NCBI GenBank assembly: GCA_964635055.1
Contig: CAZWMT010000025.1
Span: 1-64,000, forward strand
Reading direction: 5' to 3'
Length of the DNA stretch: 64,000 nucleotides
From: JAEUJM01 sp964635055
Lineage (GTDB): Bacteria > Actinomycetota > Acidimicrobiia > Acidimicrobiales > DATDAH01
Of this stretch, positions 26,886-34,795 are shown in pieces. The stretch's first letter is position 1; each line of letters opens with the position of its first letter. The position numbers were made by a program, and so were the translations under genes. The notes beneath the pieces were generated by a model, which had not been told where the DNA came from, did not search any database, and was given only the letters and a program-made list of their open reading frames with translations.

Positions 26886-27692
26886 ATGGCCCTGTCCGGA
26901 GCACTGACCGAGGCGAGCGACGCCGAGGCGAGCGACGAGGTGCTCGACGTCGAGCTCGACGCTCTCGACGTCGACGCTCTCGACGTCGACGCTGATGGAG
27001 CGGTCGACGACGAGGTCGATGTCGACGCGGACGACGGCGACGATGGCGACTCGGACGCCGAGCGTGAGGGGTCGGCCCCCGCCGGCCGCTCGCGCCGGCG
27101 ACGGGTGGCGCGGTCCGACGTGGCGGCCGTCGACCGGGATGGCGACCCGTCGTCGTTCGGCCCGCTGACGGTGGTGCTGGCGGTGCTGGCCGTCGCCGGC
27201 CTGGCCGGCACGCTGTTCTTCGGCTTCGCGTGGAACCGGGAACGCACCGCCGACGCCGCCGAGGCGTCGATGCGCACCACGGCCAGCGACTTCCTGGTGG
27301 CGCTGTTCGACTTCGACGGCCGCACCATCGACGACGACTTCGACAACATCATGAGCTACGCCACCGGGCAGTTCGCCGATCAGGCCGAGGCGCAGTTCGC
27401 CGACGACGACACCCGGGCCGCGCTGCGCGAGGTGCAGGCGTCGAGCCGGGTCGAGGTGCGCGACCTGTTCGTCCAGAGCTTCGACGGCGACCGGGGCCGG
27501 GTGTTCGCCGTGGTCGACCAGACCATCGCCAACAACCAGTTCCCCCAGCCCCGCAGCGACCAGGTGCGCCTCGAGGTGGGCCTGCGCCGGGTGGACGGTG
27601 ACTGGAAGGTGGCCACCCTCGACGTGCTCGAGGCCCCCGCGGCCCAGGCCGCGGTCGCCGGCGGCACCGTGCCGACCGGCTCGGGCGGCTGA
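26886..27692 (+). CDS. Mce-associated (Mas) membrane protein, locus 1
   Basis: 268 residues from ATG 26886, chosen for GAGGAG seven bases upstream; an ATG at 26871 overlapping the mceF stop would add five residues. The cytoplasmic N-terminus (about 1-70) is an Asp/Val/Leu repeat region (LDALDVDALDVDADGAVDD) of strong negative charge, then RSRRRR, a membrane helix near 95-118 (VVLAVLAVAGLAGTLFFGF) and an NTF2-like outer domain with DFLVALFDFDGRTIDDDF. Mas proteins stabilise Mce complexes in mycobacteria. Last gene of the operon. Confidence 0.85.
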   Translation: MALSGALTEASDAEASDEVLDVELDALDVDALDVDADGAVDDEVDVDADDGDDGDSDAEREGSAPAGRSRRRRVARSDVAAVDRDGDPSSFGPLTVVLAVLAVAGLAGTLFFGFAWNRERTADAAEASMRTTASDFLVALFDFDGRTIDDDFDNIMSYATGQFADQAEAQFADDDTRAALREVQASSRVEVRDLFVQSFDGDRGRVFAVVDQTIANNQFPQPRSDQVRLEVGLRRVDGDWKVATLDVLEAPAAQAAVAGGTVPTGSGG

Positions 27693-27967
27693 CGCCGGCG
27701 GCGGGGCGGCGGCGCTCGGCGGTGGGCGGCTCTCGACCTGAAGCGGGCCCGGGGAGGCGACAAGGGACCGCTCAACGGGTTCTACCCAACCAGGGTCGCC
27801 AGCTCGCACCCTTCACGCTGACTGTTCGGTTCGGCCATCCCCGGACCCATCACCGACCCTACGCCTTTCGACCCCCGGCTGTCCTTGGGGCTCTCGCGCG
27901 CGGCCCGCTGGGTCCGGCGCCGTCGCTTTCGTAGGGAAGTGGGGGAGTGGGGGAGCGGAACCCCCGT
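27693..27967. other. Gap between converging mas and HNH genes
   Basis: 275 bases between two converging genes. No ORF with convincing codon use and no clear stem-loop with a U-tract. Probably holds termination signals for both strands, which I cannot pinpoint. Confidence 0.4.
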
Positions 27968-29362
27968 TCAACAGCGGACGTGGGGACTTCGGGGGTTGTC
28001 GGGGTGGCGGGTGAAGGTGCGGCCGTCGGGAGAGGTGGCGGTGACGATGCCGGTGACGGGGTCGCGTGCCAGACGCCATCCGAGATGCACCATGCGGTGG
28101 TGTCGGCGGCATAGGAGCGCCCCATTGATGAGGTCGGTGAGGCCGCCCTCGTCCCACGGTTTGAGATGGTGGGCGTCGCACCACTTGGGGCCGCGGTCGC
28201 ACCCCGGGAACACGCAGCCGCGGTCGCGGTAGACGAGGGCGCGTCGCTGCGTCCGGGAGAACAGTCGTTGACGGCGACCCAGGTCGATGATGTTGCCGGT
28301 GACGGGGTCGCGGGTGAGGCGCCGCACCCATCCGGTGCACAACAGCACCGACGCGAACGCGAGGGTGGCCCGGGCCCCGGTGGGGAGCTCGCAGCGCCGA
28401 CCGCCGTGCGGATCGTGGTGCTCGTGCTCATGGTCGAAGCGGGCGAAGAAGGCATCGAGTGCGTCGGGGTGATCGCCGCGGTCGGCCGGGCCGGACGGGC
28501 AGCGATCATCGAGGTCGGTGCGGTGGTCGTGGTCGCTGTGGTGGTGGTCGAGGTCGAGGTGATCGTGGTCGCGGTCGGGATGGGCGGTGAGCGCGGCGGC
28601 GGTGTCGGCGTCGATCACCACGTCGGCGGTGCCGGTGGCGTCGGGGTCGTTGCCCAACAGGTCGGCGAGCTGGCGGCGGAAGATGTCCATCACGATGTCG
28701 TAGTGGCGTTCCACCCGGGTGCGGGGCCCCTCGGGGCAGTCCGGGTCGTCGGGGGTGTCGAGTGCCTCGATCGCAGCCCGCATGATCGCGGCGTCCTCGG
28801 CCGAGCCCGAGATCTCGGTGTGGGACCGCCCGCCGAACGTGTCGGCGGAGCGGAACGCCCGCTTCGAGACGTCGACCGGTTCCTGGTCGTCGACCAGGTT
28901 GGCCCACTCGGTCATCACCTGGGAGAAGTCCTTGATCAGTGGGTGGTCGCGGGCGATGCCGACCAGCCCGTCCACGCACGCCTCGAACGCGGTCTCGTGG
29001 CGGTGCTCGGCCCGTGCAAGAACCCTGGCGTGCGCCAGGCCGATCTCGCCGCCGTCGAGCGCCGCCGCCACCGCGTCGTGGCGGCGATACAGCCCGCCGA
29101 CCTTCACCAGCGAGCGGGCCTCGCCCTCCGACACCGGCAGGCGGTGGCACAGCCACCCCACCGGCGACAGGAACCCGTCGTCCGCCCACGCGGCGAGCCC
29201 GTCCCACTGGGCCAGGGCCCGCACCACCTCGACCTGCAGTCGCTCCGAGGCCTCCGCCAACCCCGACACCCGGTCCGCCAACGCCGGCCCACCCCACCCG
29301 TCGCGGCGCTCGGCGGCCACCTCCTTCACCGCCACCAAGAGCTCCGCGTCCAGATCGAACAT
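27968..29362 (-). CDS. DUF222 / HNH endonuclease family protein with His/Asp-rich insert
   Basis: 464 residues of the actinobacterial DUF222-HNH ('13E12 repeat') family. DUF222 spans about 30-330; the C-terminal HNH fold shows RGCVFPGCDRGPKWCDAHHL, then GGxTDLINGALLCRRHHRMVH, with paired Cys for zinc and the catalytic His. Between them, about residues 262-320, is an insert almost made of His and Asp (DHDHLDLDHHHSDHDH and later HEHEHHDPHGG), which could bind metals. This family is often multicopy and mobile-element-like, but no terminal repeats are visible here. ATG at 29362; preceded by an AT-richer promoter stretch. Confidence 0.92.
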   Translation of the reverse strand: MFDLDAELLVAVKEVAAERRDGWGGPALADRVSGLAEASERLQVEVVRALAQWDGLAAWADDGFLSPVGWLCHRLPVSEGEARSLVKVGGLYRRHDAVAAALDGGEIGLAHARVLARAEHRHETAFEACVDGLVGIARDHPLIKDFSQVMTEWANLVDDQEPVDVSKRAFRSADTFGGRSHTEISGSAEDAAIMRAAIEALDTPDDPDCPEGPRTRVERHYDIVMDIFRRQLADLLGNDPDATGTADVVIDADTAAALTAHPDRDHDHLDLDHHHSDHDHRTDLDDRCPSGPADRGDHPDALDAFFARFDHEHEHHDPHGGRRCELPTGARATLAFASVLLCTGWVRRLTRDPVTGNIIDLGRRQRLFSRTQRRALVYRDRGCVFPGCDRGPKWCDAHHLKPWDEGGLTDLINGALLCRRHHRMVHLGWRLARDPVTGIVTATSPDGRTFTRHPDNPRSPHVRC

Positions 29363-29394
29363 GGATTCGATTGTACGAAGGGGGTCTGACAGGA

Positions 29395-29592
29395 ATGGTC
29401 GGGGGCGTCGGGGCCTTGGGGATCCGACGCAACCGCGGCCGATCGTTCCCCGACGTGCCTGGTGTCAGGTGGATGCTCAGCACCCGGGCCGCCGAAGCAG
29501 CGGTCATCGATGCGTACTTCGCCGATCCACTCCGTCGACCCGACGTCACCGTCCCACCTGCCCTCCGCTTCGTGCCGAGGGCCAACGCCTAG
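29395..29592 (+). CDS. Doubtful small hypothetical protein
   Basis: 65 residues from ATG 29395 after ACAGGA. Codon use looks coding-like over its last 40 residues (AAEAAVIDAYFADPLRRPD), but no family is recognised and it sits in the divergent promoter region of the HNH gene. It may be a relic of a longer gene or chance. Confidence 0.2.
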   Translation: MVGGVGALGIRRNRGRSFPDVPGVRWMLSTRAAEAAVIDAYFADPLRRPDVTVPPALRFVPRANA

Positions 29593-29610
29593 CCGCATTG
29601 TGTCGTACTG

Positions 29611-29631
29611 GTTCGGGCAAAAGGGCCGAAC
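29611..29631. promoter_or_regulatory. Small inverted repeat upstream of the beta-helix gene
   Basis: GTTCGG, a 9-base A-rich loop, CCGAAC, about 110 bases ahead of the beta-helix gene in the 378-base gap between divergent genes. It may be an operator or leader hairpin. The rest of that gap (29363-29740) shows only the doubtful small ORF. Confidence 0.25.
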
Positions 29632-29740
29632 GGTTAGGGTGCGCAAGCGGACAAGACGCGTCGGGGCGGAGCAGGAGAGGGGAGCCGGAGTTGGGGCGAG
29701 TGCTGACCACGCGCCGGTGTTCGTTACGGTCGGGGGGGCC

Positions 29741-31435
29741 ATGACGAAGGGGTCGGAGGGGGAGACGGGCAAGCGGGGGCTGACGCGTCGGCGGGCCCTC
29801 GGCGTGGGCGCGGGCACCGCCGCCGGCGCGTGGGCGCTGGGGTCCGGGACGGCGTCGGCGGCGCCCGCGTCGACAACGACGTTCGATCCCACCGGACTCC
29901 AGGTGACCACGGCGAACAACGTCCAGGATGCGCTCGAGCAGGTCGACGCCCGGCTCGAGGGGACCTTCGGCGGGCCGGGGGTGATGAACGTGCGGGACTA
30001 CGGCGCCGTGGGCGACGGCGTGACCAACGACATGCCGGCGGTGATCGACGCGCTCATCGCCAACAAGTCGGGGCCGAACCCGCTGGAGTGGGTGCCCCGC
30101 TTCGACCCGGGCGTCGGTGGCGTCCTGTACTTCCCGCCGGGCAACTACTACCTGACGGGAATCATGATCATCTGGCTCAGCCGGCTCCAGATCGTCGGCG
30201 CCGGCTCCGGGGCGACGACGCTCCTGTTCAAGCAGGCCGGGTACAACGGCCCGATCGACTTCGCGCCGAAGCTCTGGATCCACGATCCCCGGCCCGGCCA
30301 GCGCGTGCACGACGTAGCCGTCCGGGACCTGACCATCCGCACCGATGTCGCCCTCGACGTGAACAGCCCGCGGGAGGCGGGGGAGAGCCCGTTCCAGGCA
30401 TATCTGGCTGATCGCGTCACGATCTCGGGCGTCGAGGTGGTCAACAGCCCGGCCTACGGCATCTCGGTCACGGACTGCACCGACCTCGTCGTCGACCACT
30501 GCCACACGCGCGATCTGCACCTCGACGGGATCCACCTGCGCGGCGTGAACGGCGGCGCGATCCGGAGTTGCCGGGTCGACCACACCGGCGACGACGGCAT
30601 TGCCGTCGGCGGGGGCACACCCGATGACCCTGAGTCACGGTTGAGCTACCAGGTGGTGGTTACCTCCAACGTCGTCACCCGGACCGGCTCCAATGGCATC
30701 TCAGTGCTCGGCGCCGATGGTGTCATCGTTGCTGACAACAGTGTCCAGGGCACCCACCTTGCGGGCATCAGGGTGGAACAGAACGAGAAGAACGGCGACA
30801 CGCGGAACGTCATCGTTCGGGGCAACCACATCGATGGTGCAGGGCTCTACGGTGAGGACACGGACGTCCTCTGGGGCGCCGGGACTCCTTACGGGATCGT
30901 CGTCGGAAGCCTCTACCCGCCAGTTGCGCACCTCACGATGGACACCGTCATCGTGGAGGGCAATCTCATCGACGAGTGCCGCAACGGCTACATCAGCATC
31001 GAGCGATCGGACGATGTCCGGGTCTCGGGCAACCTCTGTTACGGCCCCATCACCACTGAGCAACCGGCGTTCGGCACCCACCAGGAACGTGGGCCGATCG
31101 GTCAGGGCCGGATGTTTCCGCCGGGAGCCCCCTACAGCGGCGGCTCGACGCCCGTGTTCCCGGCCATCCGTGCCCGCCAGGCCAAGCGCATCCGGGTGGA
31201 CAACAACGTCATGCGGCCTGCTACGAACGAGCGCGCCGTCCTGATCGAAGGGCTGACCGCGGCCGACACCATCCGGGCCCGGGTGACCGACAACTCCCTC
31301 GACCGGGGCACGTTGCCGCCGCTGGGTAGCCATGGCGTCGAGGAGATCGCGTTCTCCCCGGCCGGCATCGTGGTCAACCAGGGCGGCAACGACATCAACG
31401 GCCTCGTCATCACCCCGGTGAGCACCCCTGCCTGA
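29741..31435 (+). CDS. Tat-exported right-handed beta-helix protein (pectate-lyase-3 superfamily)
   Basis: 564 residues. Twin-arginine signal LTRRRALGVGAGTAAG followed by an Ala-rich cleavage region near residue 45. The N-terminal signature VRDYGAVGDGVTNDMPAVI (about 82-100) is the start of the pectate lyase/rhamnogalacturonase superfamily; the body holds many beta-helix rungs such as DCTDLVVDHCHTRDLHLDGI and VVTSNVVTRTGSNGISVLG. It probably acts on a polysaccharide outside the cell. ATG 29741 starts directly ahead of the Tat signal; a longer frame from 29462 has no signal logic. Polysaccharide substrate unknown. Confidence 0.9.
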   Translation: MTKGSEGETGKRGLTRRRALGVGAGTAAGAWALGSGTASAAPASTTTFDPTGLQVTTANNVQDALEQVDARLEGTFGGPGVMNVRDYGAVGDGVTNDMPAVIDALIANKSGPNPLEWVPRFDPGVGGVLYFPPGNYYLTGIMIIWLSRLQIVGAGSGATTLLFKQAGYNGPIDFAPKLWIHDPRPGQRVHDVAVRDLTIRTDVALDVNSPREAGESPFQAYLADRVTISGVEVVNSPAYGISVTDCTDLVVDHCHTRDLHLDGIHLRGVNGGAIRSCRVDHTGDDGIAVGGGTPDDPESRLSYQVVVTSNVVTRTGSNGISVLGADGVIVADNSVQGTHLAGIRVEQNEKNGDTRNVIVRGNHIDGAGLYGEDTDVLWGAGTPYGIVVGSLYPPVAHLTMDTVIVEGNLIDECRNGYISIERSDDVRVSGNLCYGPITTEQPAFGTHQERGPIGQGRMFPPGAPYSGGSTPVFPAIRARQAKRIRVDNNVMRPATNERAVLIEGLTAADTIRARVTDNSLDRGTLPPLGSHGVEEIAFSPAGIVVNQGGNDINGLVITPVSTPA

Positions 31436-31441
31436 CGCGGA

Positions 31442-31835
31442 TCAAGCCGCACTATGGGGAAGCTCAGGACCGATCGCGGACTGCGTCGACGCGGTCTCGA
31501 GGTTCGTGGCGTCGGCCCGCGCGGATCGCCCGGATTCGACGTCGTCGTTCCACGCGGTCACGAACGCGTCGTGCGACGGGTACCGGGCCGCCAGCTCGGC
31601 CGTGTCCGAACGGGTCGGTGACGCCGAACAGCGCGCAGAAGCGTTGGGGGGCTGGCCCGACCCCGACAAGCGTGGCGACGGGCACGTCGACGGTCCCGCA
31701 TCGCCTCGAATGGCGTGGCGTCGGCTGCACCCGAGCCGTCGTCGCCCGCGCCCACGACGAGGCCGTAGGCGTCGCAGTGGGCGGTGCCTGCCACTTCCCA
31801 ACTGCGGAGCGTGTCCGAGTCGGCTAGGCGGGGAA
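31442..31835 (-). pseudogene. Decayed alpha/beta-hydrolase C-terminal remnant, frames broken twice
   Basis: Reading leftward on the minus strand, three consecutive frames together give one recognisable protein end: SDTLRSWEVAGTAHCDAYGL in the first, VDVPVATLVGVGPAPQRFC then ALFGVTDPF in the second, and DTAELAARYPSHDAFVTAWN in the third, ending at a stop at 31442. From memory this order matches the C-terminus of the actinobacterial 'alpha/beta hydrolase domain' family (WEVAGTAH, then DVPVATL, then a LYPSHDAYV-like end). At least two frameshifts and the missing N-terminus mean it is dead. It abuts the SGNH gene end. Confidence 0.6.
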
Positions 31836-31870
31836 GGCCGGCCGCCCGCCCCGTCGAGGGTTGGTTGGGG

Positions 31871-33382
31871 CTATCTGGCGAGCTGTTCCAGGTCCGGCCG
31901 TAACTCGTTGTACATGGCCGTGGCGACGAGATGGGCGCCCAGTTCGTTTGTTCGCACCCCGTCGAGGTACACCGGATCGGCAGGATCGTCGAGGGCGTCG
32001 CTGATGTCGAGAACGCTCGGATCGAGTGCCTGGGTCGCAGCGGCGTAGGCCGACGAGTCGTCTTCGCCCGCCTCGATGGGCAGCCAGAAGTGTTCGATGG
32101 GGACGTTGTGGTCGGCCGCGATGTGTCCGGCGAGCACACGGCCCCGGTTGTAGACGGAGACAAGATCCGTGGCGAGCTGCTCCGAACCTGCGGAGCCATT
32201 GGCGCCCCAGGCGGGCTGGACCGAGAAGAGGCCCTGAAGGCGGACGCCGATCCGGTGCAGGACGCTGATGTCGGCGTAGCGCTCCCACAGCGATCGGTCG
32301 TCCTCAGTGACTGCCTGCTGCGCCTGGGTCAACCCGTACTGGCCGGGATCGCCCGAGGGTGTCTCGAGCTGGACGGCGTAGTCGTCGGGGCCGTCGCCGA
32401 ACACGACCAGGTCGGGTTGCTCCGCCGATCCCGCAAGCGCCTGCTCGAACCGGAGTGCTGCGGCGAAGTTGACGTCGCCGCGCTGGCCGAAGTTCACCAC
32501 CCGGATCGGGGTGCCGGCGTCCTCGGCGATGCGGGCGATCTCGGACGGGATCGTGTGCTGATCCCGCTGACCTTCCCCCCAGATGTTCGTGCCCCCGAAG
32601 AACCAGACGAGCGGGAGATCTGCGCTGGCTCCCAGGGGCTCGTAAGAGCGCCGCACGCCCTGGTCGATGTTGATGTAGCGACCGGAGACGTCGTCGACTC
32701 GGGTTAGGACGAACGGCGCGAACTCGTAGTGCAACGTCGCCAGCTCCCGGCGATAGGCCGGGAACCACGGTGCGTCCCTGGTCGCGGCCGCGATCCTTTC
32801 TTCCACGGGGGCGGCGACGCGATCCTGCGTGCCCACCGCGTGCTGCCAGACCGCACCGACGCCAAGATCGAGGGCAAGGAGCAGCGCTACCGCTCCGACC
32901 GCGCGCGGAAGCAGGCCGACGAGGTGGCGGGCTCGAGACGGCGCCGCCCGCGTTTCGAGGGCGAACTGGTGCCGGTCGGTGGGTTGGTCATCCCCGGATG
33001 GGTGCGGCCCCCACGCGCCGTTCGTGCTCGCGAATCCGCCGAGCGGATCACGCCGGAACACCCAAGAGAGGAAGGAGAGCGGGGCCAAGACCAGCAGCTC
33101 GACCAGCCCCAGGAGGGCGACCGTCAGCACCCGACCGACGGTGCTGCCGACTCCGTGGATGGTCCGGTCGAGCCCCCGGCGGAAGCGCTCGGACCTCGAG
33201 GCGGCGAGACCGACGAGCATCGAGACGAGCAGGATCACCGCCGCCGCCGTGGCCCGGCCGGCGACAGCGAGGAGACACGCGATGACCGCTCCCGGGGTCG
33301 CCGTGCGGAAGAAGATGGCCAGGCGCGATCTCGGCCCAGCGGCGCGCGACCGGTCGGTCGGCACCTCCTTCCAGGTCGTCAT
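31871..33382 (-). CDS. Membrane SGNH-like protein with altered catalytic blocks
   Basis: 503 residues. Several hydrophobic segments in the first 200 residues (AVIACLLAVAG, AAAVILLVSMLVGLAA, VALLGLVELLVLAPLSFLSWV, AVALLLALDLGVGAVW), then an outer domain with ADLPLVWFFGGTNIWGEGQR and QHTIPSEIARIAE. This is an SGNH/GDSL layout, but block I has GGT instead of GGS, block III reads GPDD rather than GxND, and the last block reads DGVRTNELG with Arg for the catalytic His. I infer a non-catalytic paralogue of the neighbouring gene. ATG overlaps the upstream gene stop (ATGA), so the two are coupled. Confidence 0.78.
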   Translation of the reverse strand: MTTWKEVPTDRSRAAGPRSRLAIFFRTATPGAVIACLLAVAGRATAAAVILLVSMLVGLAASRSERFRRGLDRTIHGVGSTVGRVLTVALLGLVELLVLAPLSFLSWVFRRDPLGGFASTNGAWGPHPSGDDQPTDRHQFALETRAAPSRARHLVGLLPRAVGAVALLLALDLGVGAVWQHAVGTQDRVAAPVEERIAAATRDAPWFPAYRRELATLHYEFAPFVLTRVDDVSGRYINIDQGVRRSYEPLGASADLPLVWFFGGTNIWGEGQRDQHTIPSEIARIAEDAGTPIRVVNFGQRGDVNFAAALRFEQALAGSAEQPDLVVFGDGPDDYAVQLETPSGDPGQYGLTQAQQAVTEDDRSLWERYADISVLHRIGVRLQGLFSVQPAWGANGSAGSEQLATDLVSVYNRGRVLAGHIAADHNVPIEHFWLPIEAGEDDSSAYAAATQALDPSVLDISDALDDPADPVYLDGVRTNELGAHLVATAMYNELRPDLEQLAR

Positions 33383-34739
33383 GGGGATCCCGTGCCGGGG
33401 GAGGCGGCAATGGTGCGAACATCGTCCTGCAGGTGGCTCCACATCGATGCGGCGACCAGTTGGGCGCCGAGTTCGTTGGTGTGAGCCTGATCACTGAATA
33501 TGGCGTCGGGATCCTCCCCCGAGAGGACGTCGCCGAGGTCGATCGTATGGGGTGGGGCCGGTCGATCAGGCTCCCAGAGGAAACCGGTCAGGTCGTCCAC
33601 GGCAGTGTGGCGATGTGGCTGCCAGAAGAAGGCCGGCTCGATGTCGTGGCTCCCGGCCAGGTCGTCGGCCAGCGCCCGTCCTCGCTCGTAGATGTCGGTG
33701 GTCCGGCTGATGACCACGTCGCGGGGCGGTGAACTCTCGAGGGTCGCCGCACCCGCTGGCTGTGCGGCGAGCACATTTCGGAGGTTGCGGGCGGCGCGTG
33801 CGATCACACTGTTGTCGGCCCAAGTCTCCAGCCACGACGACCTCGGCGCGACAGGATCGGCGCCGAACGCGCCGGGCACTGCGGCCGGTGGGAAGTTGCC
33901 GAAGTCGTAGATCGTGGGGTTGTCGCTCGGATTCGAGTCGATCCCCTGCTGGGCGAGGACGTCGTTCACGCCGTCGTAGAACACGACGAGGTCGGGAGGC
34001 GGTCGGTGGGCGAGCGCCCGTTCGAACAGCAGGACCTCCTGCCAGTGGACGTACGCGAGCTGCCCGAAGTTCGTGACATGAACCGGCACGCCTTCCTGCT
34101 CACTCAGGCGGGCGAACTCCGAAGGGATCGTGTGTTGGTCGCGCTGGCCCCAGCCCCACATGGTCGACCCACCGAAGAACCACACCTCCGGTGTGTGTGT
34201 GTGGATGCTGCGGTCGGCTCGTACGAATGCCGGATCGTGTCGTCGATGTTGATGAGCGGCTGGTGAGTGTCGTCCGGTAGGGCGAAGAGGTAGGGGGTGT
34301 AGGTGTTGGTCAGACGCCCGAACTCGCACCAGTACTCCGTCGCCCACGGGGAGGCGGCGAAGGCTGGGGCCGCCGCCCGCTCTCGGAGCTCGGCCGTCAG
34401 GTCCGACGTGCCGAGGCACTGTCCGCTTGTCGGACCCCCGCTTGTCGCATCGGCGGCTGGGAGCCGTTCCCCGAGCGCGGCGTCCGTCTCGGGCCGGACG
34501 ATGTCCACGAGCGCACCGATCCCGAGGTCGAGGGCAGCAATGATCACGACCCACCCGGCCAGTACACAGACGACTCGCAACCCGCCGTGGAACAACCTGA
34601 CCGGGCGATGCACCGGCGCATTCTGCCAGACAGTGACTTGCCGTTCCGATCGCCTCTCCACCCAACGCGACGCTGCCATGTTCATCGAGAGTGTCGGCCA
34701 ACACCACTCCGAGGCATCGGCGTAGCCACGTACCTCCAT
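33379..34739 (-). pseudogene. SGNH/GDSL-like membrane protein, frameshifted at a (CA)6 repeat
   Basis: The 5' frame runs from ATG 34737-34739 (behind GGGAG) through a membrane helix (VVCVLAGWVVIIAALDLGIG) to INIDDTIRHSYEPTAASTHTH; the 3' frame continues THTPEVWFFGGSTMWGWGQR and ends at 33379. The switch falls in a CA dinucleotide run at 34191-34202. Removing one CA unit joins both halves exactly as in the downstream paralogue (RRSYEP...PLVWFFGG). The 3' part keeps intact SGNH residues: GGS, YDGVND and DQAHTNELG. So this may be a phase-variable gene, a recent knock-out or a sequencing error. Confidence 0.75.
34191..34202. repeat. (GT)6 / (CA)6 microsatellite causing the frameshift
   Basis: Six perfect GT units on the plus strand inside the SGNH-like gene. 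Five or eight units would keep the gene open; six do not. Confidence 0.9.
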
Positions 34740-34795
34740 GTACTCCCGAAGTTCCTCGTTGCCGATCGCACGGCCCTGCTCGAGCCTGACCGCCG

